Assembly (NCBI GenBank): GCA_951812925.1
Contig: OX638369.1
Coordinates: forward strand, 61,456,228-61,520,227
DNA from: Calliopum simillimum
Lineage: Eukaryota; Arthropoda; Insecta; Diptera; Lauxaniidae
DNA: 64,000 bases
Reading direction: 5' to 3'
In this document: piece after piece, positions 21,952-33,280 of the stretch
Layout: every line of letters begins with the position of its first letter
Numbering within the stretch: position 1 is the stretch's first letter
Translations under genes and position numbers: made by a program
The notes under the pieces: model-generated
The model's input: the letters and a program-made list of their open reading frames with translations, nothing else
What the model was told of the DNA's origin: nothing
The model's database searches: none

Positions 21952-23556
21952 CAGTAGGTCCAAGCCAAAGTCGTACAGCAAACAAACTTTTTTTCGATGC
22001 CCCAAAACTAAGTACGCAAAAATAACTTAATGAATTTAAAGTACATTTTTAAATAGCCTATTTAATCCGTCAATTTTAACAAAAAACCAAACTTGAAATT
22101 TTCCGTTATTTTTTGAAAATAAATAAAAAGTTACAGAAATCAAGCATATTCAGTACCAAAGCCAAAGTCGTACACCTTAACAAAATTACAATTTTTACAT
22201 GAGTTCAGTTATTAGTGTACATTATTTTGTTTTTATTTGTCATGTTTAGTCCTTTTGGCATCCTTTGAATTAGTTTTTCACAATAGCTCGGATAAATTTT
22301 TTCCCATTTTCCATGAATACCCTTTTCAGTTCTGTTTTTGAAGAAATATTGTGCTGGCGAACTTTTGCGTCCAGATAATTCCACAAGATTTTAACAGCAT
22401 TTATATCTGGACCCCGCGCCAGTGTTACGAATATATTGGGACAATTCTATTAAATCAATGATCTCATATTATAAGGAATATGTTTGAGATCGTTTTCTTG
22501 GTAAAAAAACATATCACTACATTGACCAAGTTTATCCTTAAATTGCAGTAAATTTAGTCTTAAAATGTTCAAATAAATCTTATGATCCTTTCTTCCATCA
22601 ACAAATGAAAAAGGGCCCCAAACCATAAGTAAACCACCTTCATGTTTTACATTTGGTCTAACGTTTTTCTTTAATAAAGAAGAAGTATCAAGAGGCTCGG
22701 TTGCTGTTTACTAAAAGTCACTGCCATAAAGATTTTTTTCTTTTGGAAAAATGTCCTCTTCTTGAATAAAAGTAAGGTTAATACTTTTGGATCAGACGGC
22801 AGACCATACATATGGAGAAAACCAACTGAAGCACCTTGTTCGAAAAACCTTAAACCATATGTAAAACATGACGGTGGTTTACTAATGGCTTGGGGCATTT
22901 TTTCAGCAGCTGGGCCTGGAATACTCCATTTTGTTGATAGTAGTAAGGATCATAAGATGTATTTGAACATTTAGAGACTAAATTTATTGCAATATAAGGA
23001 TAAACTTGGTCAATGTAGTAGTAGGTACTTTTAATAAAATAACGATTTCAAACATATTTCTTATAATATGAGATCATGGATTCAATACAACTGTCCCAGG
23101 GTCCAGATATAAATGCTTTTAAAATCTTGTGGAATTATTTGGACGCAAAAGTTCGCCAGCATAATATTTCTTCAAAAACTGAACTGAAAAGGGTATTCAT
23201 TGAAAATAGGAAAAAATTTATCCGAGCTTTTGTGAAAAACTAGTTCAAAGGATGCCAAAAGACAACATGACAAATAAAAACAAAATAATGTACACTAATA
23301 CCTGAACTCATGTAAAAATTAAAATTTTGTTAAGGTGTACGACTTTGGCTTTGGTACTGAATATGCTTGATTTCTGTTACTTTTTATTTATATTCAAAAA
23401 TAACGGAAAATTTCAAGTTTGGTTTTTTGTTAAAATTAAAGGATTAAATGTGCATTTAAAAATGTACTTCAAATTTCTTAAATTATTTTTGCGTACTTAG
23501 TTTTGGGGCATTGAAAAAAAGTTTGTTTGGTGTACGACTTTGGCTTGGACCTACTG
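21952..23556. mobile_element. Palindromic Tc1-like element (two inverted 3' halves)
   Basis: Inverted ends CAGTAGGTCCAAGCCAAAGT and complement, with TA on the right flank. The right half (plus strand) carries Tc1 transposase remains: FGSDGRPYIWRKPTEAP, VKHDGGLLMAWG, then DINAFKILWNYLDAKVRQHN. The left half carries the same C-terminal region on the opposite strand (minus strand 22190-22660). Both termini therefore derive from one end of a Tc1-like element, arranged head to head around a spacer at about 22666-22855. The left arm lacks ~23 bp around AGCTGGGCCTGGAATACTCC. No complete transposase remains. Confidence 0.85.
22762..23252 (+). pseudogene. Tc1-like transposase remnant, 3' half
   Basis: The frame starts within the catalytic core: KVNTFGSDGRPYIWRKP, KHDGGLLMAWGIFSAAGPG and FVDSSKDHKMYLNI, then a stop at ~22973. 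Beyond it DINAFKILWNYLDAKVRQHN and TELKRVF are the usual Tc1 C-terminus with the catalytic Glu position altered (DINAF rather than DxxPIE). The DNA-binding N-terminal half is missing. Stops and frame breaks rule out activity. Confidence 0.8.
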
Positions 23557-23859
23557 TATACATTTTGTCTTAATACTACATTACATTACATGCATTCTTT
23601 CTTAACATACACACGTATTTATCTAAGAGTTTCTTAATTAGGTTTATAAATGTGTAAAAATAATACATATCTTATTCTACTACATAAATCTTTTATGGTA
23701 AAATAAGAGTTCTTTACCTGAATATATATTATATTATTATTATTTAATACACTTAAATATATGGGTGATATGTGCTTATCTTCTATGGGGTATGCCATAT
23801 CACTTTCCTTATTTAATATAATTATCTAGCAGATTGTTATTGACAAAAGGCAACTTTCC

Positions 23860-26235
23860 TCAGTTTTTCAATGCTAAGCCTACCAGGAAGGAATCTAATC
23901 TTATTAATTTACTTTGGTCATAAACTACTTTATTAGGAGTATTTCTATAAGTGCCATTTACGTATCGCATAGCTCTAATGCCCAAGCACACCCTGAGAGT
24001 GTACCTCTCGAAAATTCTTAGCCTTTCCATTTGGGCTGACGAGATATCAAACCAAATAGGGAACGCATAACCTAAAATGGGCCTAATAATTTGCTTATAT
24101 CAATTCAACCTTATCTCATGTTTGAGATGTTTTGCTCTGCGAAACAGGTTCGAGTAGCAGAAGAATATGTTTTTGGCTTTCATTAAGGTGTAATCTATAT
24201 GAGTTTTAAAAGTAAATTTCCTATCAAAAATAACACCTCAATACTTAATTTTTTCGGTATACCTTTTAGAATCTCCATTTATTTCTATATCAGGGATAAA
24301 TTGCCTGGCATTAGGATATATATCCTTCTTAAGGCCTTTGAAAATTGTGCTTTCACACTTTTCTATGTTCAACCTTAGTTTCCATTTTCTAAAGAACCTA
24401 TTAAGAATCTCTAGGTGGTCATTCATTTTAAGATTTGCCGTTGAGGCATAATGTCGTCTGCGTAAATAAGGGTAAATATATCTGAGTCAGAGTTGGGAAT
24501 GTTTGCCAAAAGTATATTATAAAGGATTGGTCCTAGAATTGAGCCCTTGGGTACCCCTGCAGTGATTGGCTTGCAAACAGAATTTTCATTATTAAAGTGT
24601 ACAAAGAAGGACCTATCTGTGAGGTAATCTAACCCTATTTTGCAAAGATGCTTGACAAAACTAAATTTTCTATACATTTTGTACACTATCCCCTCTATCC
24701 AGGCTGTGTCAAAAGCTTTCTCAAAGTCAAGGGCTACAGCAATTGTTGCACGCCGCTTGTTTAGGTTTGTTGTGACAAAGTCAGAAAGAAAAGTCAGTGC
24801 ATAGCTAGTGGAGTGAGAGGGTCTGAAACCAAACTGAAAGTCTTTAAGAATATTGTGTTCCGCTATATGATTTTTGAAATTATCAAAGATAAAACCTTCA
24901 TATAGCTTACTAACATTGGACAATAATGAAATTGGTCTATAATTTTTAGGCACTTCTGGATCTGTGTTTGGTTTAAGAATGGGAATAACCTTTGCACATT
25001 TCTATGAAGTGGGAAAATAACCTATACTAAAAGTATGGTTGAAAAGGGTCGCTAAAAATTTCCAGACAACATATCCAGATTTCCTCAAGAGAAAATTGAG
25101 GTTTTATTATTTTTTCTCTTAAGAATTATAGCTATTTCAGTGGGCTTAACTAACTTAAGGTAATTTTTAAAAGATTCAGAATTTAGCTTACTCACTAAGG
25201 ACGCTGTTCGTTCACTATTAAACCTTATGGTGGGTTCAGAATAATCTAAATCAGAAATTTCGCTAGCCTTGCAAAGTTTGGACAACCTAAACTTGAATTT
25301 ATGCGGTTAATTTCTTCAAATTTATCCGCTTATAAATTGATTTTATACAAATTTTCTACCTGAACGTTGCCCTGGGCGTCTGTTAAATCAGTCAGATCCC
25401 TTTTCTTACTAAGACCACACATACCCTTGATTTTTTTTGTATGTCCTGTGGTTCATTTTAATGTCCCTACAAACTTTTGCCCAGTGATATTCCTCATGAA
25501 TTTTTATGGGGTCTGAAATAATTTTATCTAAGTTTCAAACTATTCTTTGAGGGTATTTTTCCGTTGAGGATCTACACATCTATTTACTATCCTACGTAAT
25601 CTTTTCTTTTCTTTAATGAAGTCTAATATATTCTGGGGAAGATCAATAAGACCTATATTTCTTACTTTGAACTTTGGAACGGAACATGCTATTGCTAGTT
25701 CAAAACATTCATTTAGCCCTTGTATGCAAGTGTCTATTTCTAACTTGCTTACGTTTCTATCTACACGAAGAGAATGTGTGGGTAGATTTCTTTGAAGCCA
25801 ATACTTGAAATCTTTAACATTCATTTTATTGTAATTGAAAAATTCTCGAGGCGGACTTTTTTCTATGTCTCAAGTTACTAAGATTAACTCAACACCTAAA
25901 TGGTCTGACTCATAGTCTAGATCCTAAGGCAGTTTGTGAAGTTTTGATGGTATTCAATACTGACGAAAGGAGAAGTGAGGAAAAGATCTATATAAGAATT
26001 ACAAGTTGAGACTCTTGTGGGAACTATTTGTATGTTGGGAAGTTTATCTATCGAACTTTTGCGAACAATCTCTCTAGAATTAGAGTTTTGGTTTCCCCAG
26101 TCTGGCTGCTTAGCATTAAGATCTCCCCCAAGGACAGATTGTTCTGTCTCAATGGAGCTAAGTATTTTGGTTAGGTCTTGTTCTGCAAGTGTGTCATGGG
26201 GTGGTGTATACAGTACCCCACCATCGAATTATGAA
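23860..26235 (-). pseudogene. Jockey-type non-LTR retrotransposon (LINE), decayed
   Basis: Minus strand, in order: endonuclease end (YTPPHDTLAEQD, VLGGDLNAKQPDWGN at ~26100-26230); linker (VKDFKYWLQRNLP at ~25820); reverse transcriptase at 24423-24953 with PKNYRPISLLSNVSKLYE, QFGFRPSHSTSYAL, ALDFEKAFDTAW, GVPKGSILGPILYN and the catalytic YADD; thumb region (RKWKLRLNIEKCE, ~24300); and a C-terminal part (ILGYAFPIWFDISSAQMERL, ~24050). The endonuclease start and ORF1 are absent. Frameshifts (e.g. near 24425) and stops make it inactive. The jockey assignment is from motif style. Confidence 0.85.
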
Positions 26236-26949
26236 CACTGCAAAAATTTAGAATTTATTTCATGTTTCATTTAAATTACTAGTAAAACACTTTAAAAATT
26301 TTTTTTTTTTAATTTCAATATTTTATTTAACATGTCTACTTTTATTAATAGGTGAAAACAAGTCCAAAAATTAAGTATTTAGTAACCCCGCCTTTATTTA
26401 TAATAACATCCATTATTCTATGGGGAATGCTGCTATTACAATTTTTTATTATTTTCTTCAAATCTTCATCATTTGTCTAAATATCTTGAATGTTTTGGCG
26501 AAGTGCTTGTAAGTTCGTGTTCTTACGAGAATATACCTTTGATTTAAGGAGCGCCCAACAGTTTTCTATAGGGTTATGGTCCGGCGAATTACCTGCCCAA
26601 GGTAAAATAGAAATATTACTGTTATTAATTAAGTTCGTGCTTTTTTGGAAGTATGGCAAGGGGCTCCGTCTTGCATAAAGGTGTAGCCATCTGCAGGACA
26701 GTTTAGGCTTTCCATATAAGGCAAAAGAACATTTTTAATAACGTTCATATATTGTTCGCTGTTCATTGTGTCTACAAAATATATTGCACCCGGACCTTCA
26801 TCGCTTATACAGCTCCAAATCATTAAAAAGGGCGGATGCTTTACTTTTTTTTGGACACACTTTTTGAAGAACCGTTCATTTGGCTTCCGCCACTCAAATT
26901 TCACTGATTCGGTTACAGCTTCCAATCGACACTCTTCACTAAAAATAAC

Positions 26950-27035
26950 CTATGAATATATGAAAAAATACGTTATTGGTATGCAGCAAGTAAAAGTTAG
27001 AGAACTCAGGCATATGAAGTATCATAACTACCCAC
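26950..27035 (-). other. Probable intron in Tc1-like transposase
   Basis: GTGGGTAGTTATG at the 5' side and TTCATATATTCATAG at the 3' side on the minus strand. Removing it joins EDYWKK to VIFSEE in frame. Introns this short are known in some dipteran Tc1-like elements such as Minos. Confidence 0.6.
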
Positions 27036-27282
27036 CTTCTTCCAGTAGTCCTCCTGGTAACTAATGTGGAGCTTTGCCCAAAAGAATCAATGTTTTTTCA
27101 TCCGCTTCGTCAATTTTGGCTTCTTAGCTGGTCGTCGGCACTTTAAATTATTCGCAGCAAAAATACGTTCGACGCTTCTGAGAGAAATTTCAACGCCAGC
27201 ATCGTTAACTTATCGAACTATTTCTCTTGCTGGTTTTACACGGTTCTGAAGAGCCAATCTGACCACTTTCCTGAGTGTCCAC

Positions 27283-28988
27283 TAGGCCGGGTCAATTTGT
27301 TCGGGAGGCGAAAAATTGGCAAAGAGTATAGCAACAAAAAAATCTATGGAAAATTCTAAAAAACTTTGCCCAAGAAACCATGGGTCTAAAATCAATATCG
27401 AGCCGCCGTAAATTGCGTTGAAGTTTTGTATGAAGTACTGGAAAGTTTTGCGGGATTTCTGCAAATGAGTTATTTTATAGATTTCGATGTGCTCTTTCAG
27501 AATTTCAACTTTGCTACCTCGTATCGTGTTCGCTCGAGCCGCCATATTGGTAAAATGGCGTCCAAAATCAGTTTTTTACAAATATCTCTTTAACGGTTAT
27601 ATTTAGAGAAAAATTTTTTAGGACAATGTTGTAGCTTATAAAATTTGCTATAAAAAAGACCTTTGAATTGTTTTCGTACGACTTATAACTCAGGAGATAT
27701 CTTTATTCAAAATTTTAGAAAAATTAGTAAATTGTGAATGCCACTTATGAGTAGGCACAGTGATGTGTCAAGCTTATAATTACGATAACTTATGAACGGT
27801 GAGTCGCACGTTTAAAATAAAAACATTTATTTATAGAAAATAACTTCCGCTACAAGTTACATATTATTTTTTTTTCATATCACTTATAGTTAAGGAGATA
27901 TTTTTCCCACAAACATAAAATTTTGAAAAAAAAAATTTTTTCAAAATGGCTTCTAAATGGTTCGTCCTAGAAAAAAAATTGTCAATGCATTTTTTAGAAC
28001 GTTCAATTTCCTATAAGAGTTTCTTCGAGCTGTTTTTTCGTCAGACTTACCCTTAATGAGATATCTCGACTTGAAAATCATTCAAAATTGAACATAGTAC
28101 GGCGCATAGAACAATATTCAATTTTGAATGATTTTCAAGACGCTATATCTCATGAAAGGTAAGTCTGACGAAAAAACAGTTCGAAGAGACCCTTATAGGG
28201 AATTGAACGTTCTACAAAATGCATGGACAATTTTTTTTCTAGGACGAACCATTTAGAAGCCATTTTGAAAAAATTTTTTTTTTCAAAATTTTATGTTTGT
28301 GGGAAAAATATCTCCTTAACTATAAGTGATATGAAAAAAAAATAATATGTAACTTGTAGCGGAAGTTATTTTCTATAAATAAATGTTTTTATTTTAAACG
28401 TGCGACTCACCGTTCATAAGTTATCGTAATTATAAGCTTGACACATCACTGTGCCTACTCATAAGTGGCATTCACAATTTACTAATTTTTCTAAAATTTT
28501 GAATAAAGATATCTCCTGAGTTATAAGTCGTACGAAAACAATTCAAAGGTCTTTTTTATAGCAAATTTTATAAGCTACAACATTGTCCTAAAAAATTTTT
28601 CTCTAAATATAACCGTTAAAGAGATATTTGTAAAAAACTGATTTTGGACGCCATTTTACCAATATGGCGGCTCGAGCGAACACGATACGAGGTAGCAAAG
28701 TTGAAATTCTGAAAGAGCACATCGAAATCTATAAAATAACTCATTTGCAGAAATCCCGCAAAACTTTCCAGGTAACATCATTTTTTTCTCCCAAATGATT
28801 GTACTAGTATTTGAAATTTTTGATTTTTTTTATTGAATTTTAAAGTACTACATACAAAAGTTCAACGCAATTTACGGCGGCTCGATATTGATTTTAGACC
28901 CATGGTTTCTTGGGCAAAGTTTCTTGGAATTTTTCGTAGATTGTTTTGTTGCTATACTCTTTGCCGCAAAATAATTTGACCCGGCCTA
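27283..28988. mobile_element. Palindromic hAT-type element (foldback 3) with 8-bp TSD
   Basis: Ends TAGGCCGGGTCAA and TTGACCCGGCCTA, flanked by identical 8-bp GTGTCCAC at 27275-27282 and 28989-28996. This fits the hAT target pattern nTnnnnAn. Inverted arms of ~800 bp run to a spacer of ~27 bp near 28094-28120. It splits a Tc1-like transposase whose sequence rejoins exactly when the element and one duplication are removed. A frame starting MAARANTIRGSKVEILKEHI lies in each arm. I do not recognise it, and as part of an inverted repeat it may be chance. Confidence 0.92.
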
Positions 28989-29320
28989 GTGTCCACCCTT
29001 GTATTTTACGATTCCCACGACAGTTTTTCCTCTTATTAGTCAGTGAATCAGAATTATTCTTGGTTTCTGATTAAGTTTTCGCAATATTGGCGACAGAGGC
29101 AGCGCTAATTTTGACTTTTTCTGCAATTTGGCGATAGGATAGTGTTTTGTTATCCAAGTATGCAAAAACCATGGCTTTTGTTGTTGTTGAGATAGATATC
29201 TTTTTTCTTTCCCATTTTAAATTAAAAATATCTTATTTACCACAAAAATTAATTTTCTAAAAAAAATGTTACCTGTTTGAAGTGTAACATTTTTTTAGTT
29301 TTGCACTCTACCCTGATAAA

Positions 29321-29700
29321 ATGTTACCTTTTTTAAAATAACAATAGAACAAAAAATTCCATACAAATCAGAAGATAAATTTTCTCTCACAATTGTGACA
29401 TTTGTTTTTATTTAATTTAATAAATTTGAATTCAATCGAATGTTTGTAAATAAAAAACCACATAAAAACTTTTATTATCATCTGTTTTTGAAAAATCAAC
29501 ATTCAAAATTCTCACCCCGTCGATTGAAAAAAGTGTAAAAATGTTACACTTTTGCCTGCTCAGAGGGCAACAATTTTAAGAAAATTTTAGAAAAAAACAT
29601 AACATTTTGACAACCTTCGCATGGGGCAGAAAAAGTGTAACATTTTTTTGAGAAAAGAAAACGACATAAAAAAAAAAAAAAAACACGTTAGAGTTATTTA
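29321..29700. other. No gene; AT-rich with repeated TGTAACATTTTT motifs
   Basis: GTGTAACATTTTTTT occurs in both orientations (29285, 29545, 29635), which suggests a degenerate MITE. I could not define ends. Confidence 0.3.
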
Positions 29701-30620
29701 GGGCCAATTTCACAGTGTGAGCTTAAGCTATAGCTGAGCTAAACCGTTAGTAGCACTTAAGCGGCCCTTAAATAATTTCCAATTTCACAGTTGACTAGCT
29801 CACATTTGTCATAAGCATAGATTCAAACCAAAAATATAAGTAATCAAATTTGACAGTAAACAACTTTGACGTAAAATATTGTTTATTTTTTACAATATTT
29901 ATTTTTCACAATAGAAAAATTAAACTTCCAATAAGAATTTTCGCTTTTGGAAAGATTCGCATGTATATTGGTTTTTGAATGAATTTTTTTCAAACTCTAC
30001 TGATATGGCAATGGTGGAAACTAAATCACGCGAAAAGTAGCTGCAAAAAGCGTATAAATACGTTGAATTGCCAAAAGAAGCGGTATTATCTGCGCCCGAG
30101 GTCTGTGAAAGGTCGATTTGTCGATGTTTAGATTCCAAGGTCGAGCAGTCCAGAATATTAAAATATTGGTCTGAAGTTCCACCTACAGTCAATGGTATGC
30201 TGAGTGGACTTGTCTTTATAAGCGCATTAGATGTTCAAGGATCGTCTTTGTAAAAGCTTAAGAATTAAAAATGCTTTGGATTGTGGCAAGATATAGCAGC
30301 AGAGCAAGACGAGAAATTTAGGAAGAAGCTTTAGTCTATATCACCAATAGCAACGAAAACTCATTGAATTTTTCCAAACGACTGCACTATTTTCAATTTG
30401 GCCTTGCAAAAAAAAAATTGGTCTTGAAATTGGAATATACAATTTAATTTGGACTCAACGGGTCATGGATCGCATGAACTTTTGTCTTTATTTCGTCGAT
30501 TATGCACAGGTTTGACGAAGAATGGATATTTTGTCTTAAAGAAGAATGTTACATCATCCTGGAAAATGGAACTAAGTAGATGAAGTATCTTTGTTTCGTA
30601 ACTGATTTTCGCATTATTAA
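29701..30620 (+). mobile_element. Possible decayed DNA transposon
   Basis: Starts GGGCCAATTTCACAGTGTGA, a terminal sequence of the style seen in PIF/Harbinger-like elements. Plus-strand open segments follow (AYKYVELPKEAVLSAPEVCE, then LSLFRRLCTGLTKNGYFVLK) with stops between. I do not recognise the protein. A far-end inverted repeat was not found. Confidence 0.3.
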
Positions 30621-30639
30621 AATCACTATTGCTATTTAT

Positions 30640-31222
30640 TAACTAGCTGGTCCGGAAGCGACTTTGTTCGCCCGTTCCCGGTGCCCTTTACATATGTTTC
30701 AAGTCCCATCTATCTCCGTCATCCTTCTCTTCCAACCCTTAAGGTTTTTCAAGGTGAATAAAATATATATGTATGTACCAACTTTTATAATGATAGCTAC
30801 TATAGTCGTAGAAATATAGCATTTTGAGTAGTTTTACTGTACGGGGGGTGCAAATTCCTTTCGTTTAATCCCTCTAAAGCTTAGTATGCTGAATAGTAGA
30901 CGCAATAAACATCCATGTGATAGCAACGATTCCTAGTTCAATCCACCTCAAATTTTGCTTGGTGAATGTTACATACATTATGCATAAGTTCACCAACTTT
31001 CATAATCATAGCTTGTATAACTGTAGAGATATAGCATTTTTTGTATTTTTTTAGTATGGGGGGTGCAACCCCCGTTCCCCTCAGTGGCATCTCACCCCCT
31101 TAAGAACTTTCTACAGACCACAACAAACAATTTAAAAAAAAAAATATGTACATCGGCCGCGTAGTTTCCGCGTTCATAAGCTACATACGGACACCATTTC
31201 ATTTTTACATATATAGATAAAG
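30640..31222 (+). repeat. Dispersed repeat, RTE-LINE-like 3' tail
   Basis: Begins AACTAGCTGGTCCGGAAGCG and ends ACACCATTTCATTTTTACAT followed by ATATAGATAAAGATA, the beginning and end style of common arthropod RTE-type 3' regions. Two diverged internal units near 30795 and 31007 share TAGAAATATAGCATTTT and GGGGGGTGCAA. Its first bases recur at 57418. Confidence 0.45.
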
Positions 31223-31524
31223 ATAATACCAATATTTTGTATTTGTATTTATTCAGGCAAAAGGCATTTTTGCTTGTAATATTTTATTAGTTGCATTTTG
31301 TTTCACACAAATAAACAAATTAATTTATCACATCATGCCAATTAATTATGCTTTATTATGCTATTATTTATTGAATCTTGTGTTAGATTGACTTCAATTG
31401 TTGCTGCTAAAGTTTCTTTTTTAACATTCGCCACCGAGATCGTAAAATATTTTTCACTTGAATCTTGTCATCAATAACTTTATACTCGAGCCAGAAAACA
31501 TTGGACGCAATTTGATTTTATGTA

Positions 31525-32541
31525 GGGGAGGGGGGGGGGCTAGTGTGAACAAATTCAAATTCTCGCGACGTTTTGAATTTTTTGTTTCTGTTTTATATTT
31601 TTCAAGTTGGTATTTGCACTTTGCATCACCAAAAAAAAAAATTCATTTGTTGACAGTTCAGCTTTCCATGATAACGTGACCCAACGTGTTTTACGCAGCA
31701 AAAAGTAATTTTTTTGTTGTTTCGTAATTTCAGTGATACTTTTAAACTAATTATTCTTTTGCTGTAGTGTTAATAGATAATACAACTTAAAATAGTGTTT
31801 ATTTAAACCATTGAAATTATTTTTGAAGAACTTTACCGTAAGATTAAAAAAAAAATATATATTTGTTTAAAAAGACATGAAGGGGCTAGTGTGGATAACT
31901 GAAATGGGGTTAGTGTGGACATGTCCGCAGCAGCTGAAATGACTCCAGAAATGATCGGACCGTTTCTGAAAGCCGTTCCAAGAAAGTACGTTACTAAAAA
32001 GAAAGAACGACAGATTCACGTATCCCGATTTACCGGATACCAGCGAAATTTACCGAAATGAAATAGTGGCAAAGCTGCCACAACCACAACAACTGTCGAA
32101 AACATCGCGATCAGCAAGCTATGTGAAGTTTGAAACAACATGGACAAAAAGAATTTTATATTGGCCAAATTGTCACGATCCACGGTTCTCAAGATTTCGA
32201 CATTACGTTTCTAAAAAAAAGAACGATAGATTCACGTATCCCGATATACCGGATACCAGCCAAATTCACCGAAATGAAATAGTGGCAAAGCTGCCACAAG
32301 CACAACAACTGCCGGAAACATCTTGATCAGCAAGTTATATGAAGTTTGATATAAATTTCTCCAAATACAACATGGGATAGCAGTTAATTTTTTATTTGTA
32401 TTATAATTTGTATTACATCATTATTTTCTTGAATAAACATGTATCTGAACTCTTTCTTAACGTTTTTGTATGAATTATCAAGTTTCTTATGGTGTCCACA
32501 TTAGCCCCCAGTTAAATCAATGGTTGTCCACACTAGCCCCG
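31525..32541. mobile_element. pogo-like element with GGGGCTAGTGTGGA ends
   Basis: G-rich inverted ends: the right end is GTCCACACTAGCCCC followed by TA. The left is GGGGAGGGGGGGGGGCTAGT preceded by TA. The unit GGGGCTAGTGTGGA recurs internally at 31883 and, inverted, near 32500. The plus strand between has short open stretches (MTPEMIGPFLKAVPRK, then KKKERQIHVSR) resembling the C-terminal tail of pogo-family transposases. TA flanks fit the Tc1/mariner/pogo group. No catalytic core remains. Confidence 0.6.
31990..32348 (+). repeat. ~140-bp direct duplication inside the pogo-like element
   Basis: 31990-32132 and 32207-32348 share AGATTCACGTATCCCGAT, CCGGATACCAGC, AAATAGTGGCAAAGCTGCCA and ATCAGCAAG. 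Spacing is ~217 bp. It duplicates the transposase-like tail coding segment (FTYPDxPDTSxIxRNEIVAK). Confidence 0.8.
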
Positions 32542-32548
32542 TATAAGG

Positions 32549-33270
32549 TTTTTAATATTTGAAAAATTCGCAGTAAGTGAGTGGCGATAATTTGGAAAAG
32601 CGTTGAAAACAAGTGATTTTAATGAAATATGGATAAGTAAAAAAGTTTGAATATTGCTGCAATTAAATTTACGAATTCTATATATTTATAACAGGTTTAT
32701 AGTTAAAGCAAAAAATGTAGCTGCAAACTCCACTGATGCTAGCAAATCACCAGAAACGAGGAGGTAAACGATATCAGACGTGCTAAAGTATCCAGCAACA
32801 AAAGAGCACAAAAATTTCGAACTGCTTGGTTGGAAAGTTTTAGTTTGCTCGAATCAAGCATGGGTCCGAAGAATGAAGTCGTTTTGAAAATATTGCCAAG
32901 TTTCGATTCCAACTAACGCAAGGCAATTGACAAGACATGAAAGTTCAAAATTTCATTCCAAGGTTGTGCTGAGCTTGTGATATTGCAATATTGTCAGTTA
33001 AAAGCTTCTACAATAAACAACTTGTAATTGATACCGTCATAAAAAATCATTTTATTCTGTGAGACGGTTAAAAAGCGATTATGTTAGCATAGTACTTACT
33101 CCCCATTAGCCCAAAATACTCCCAAAAAATCTAAAAATGAGTACCGAGATTTTTTTTGAAACGACATCACTGGTTGTATTTGATGTTGCGGCGATGCTCG
33201 TGTTGGGTTGTATAATATTTAATTTAAATATTTTAAAATTTTTTAAGATTTAAATTCAGTTCAATTTCAA
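32549..33270. other. No gene recognised
   Basis: AT-rich sequence with no reading frame or repeat partner that I can support. Confidence 0.35.
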
Positions 33271-33280
33271 TTCATTCCTT

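Larger units (their letters stand above)
26236..29320 (-). pseudogene. Tc1-like transposon with intron, split by a hAT palindrome
   Basis: The minus-strand transposase begins near 29220 (ISTTTKAMVFAYLDNKTLSY, helix-turn-helix region). It is interrupted by a 1.7 kb element, then resumes at 27274: LRKVVRLALQNRVKPAREIV, VNDAGVEISLRSVERIF, NNLKCRRPAKKPKLTK. Next is VIFSEECRLEAVTE, where the first catalytic Asp (usual FSDE) reads Glu. The second Asp (FMQDGAPCHT, ~26650) and Glu (NSPDHNPIENCWALLKSK) follow. An 86-bp GT-AG segment at 26950-27035 falls between WKK and VIF in phase 0, so it is a likely intron. Several stops. Element limits are approximate. Confidence 0.82.

Noticed and set aside
27282..27545. 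87-codon frame starting MAARANTIRGSK, repeated in the other arm
   Set aside because: The duplication follows from the palindrome. The frame runs off the element end and resembles nothing I know.
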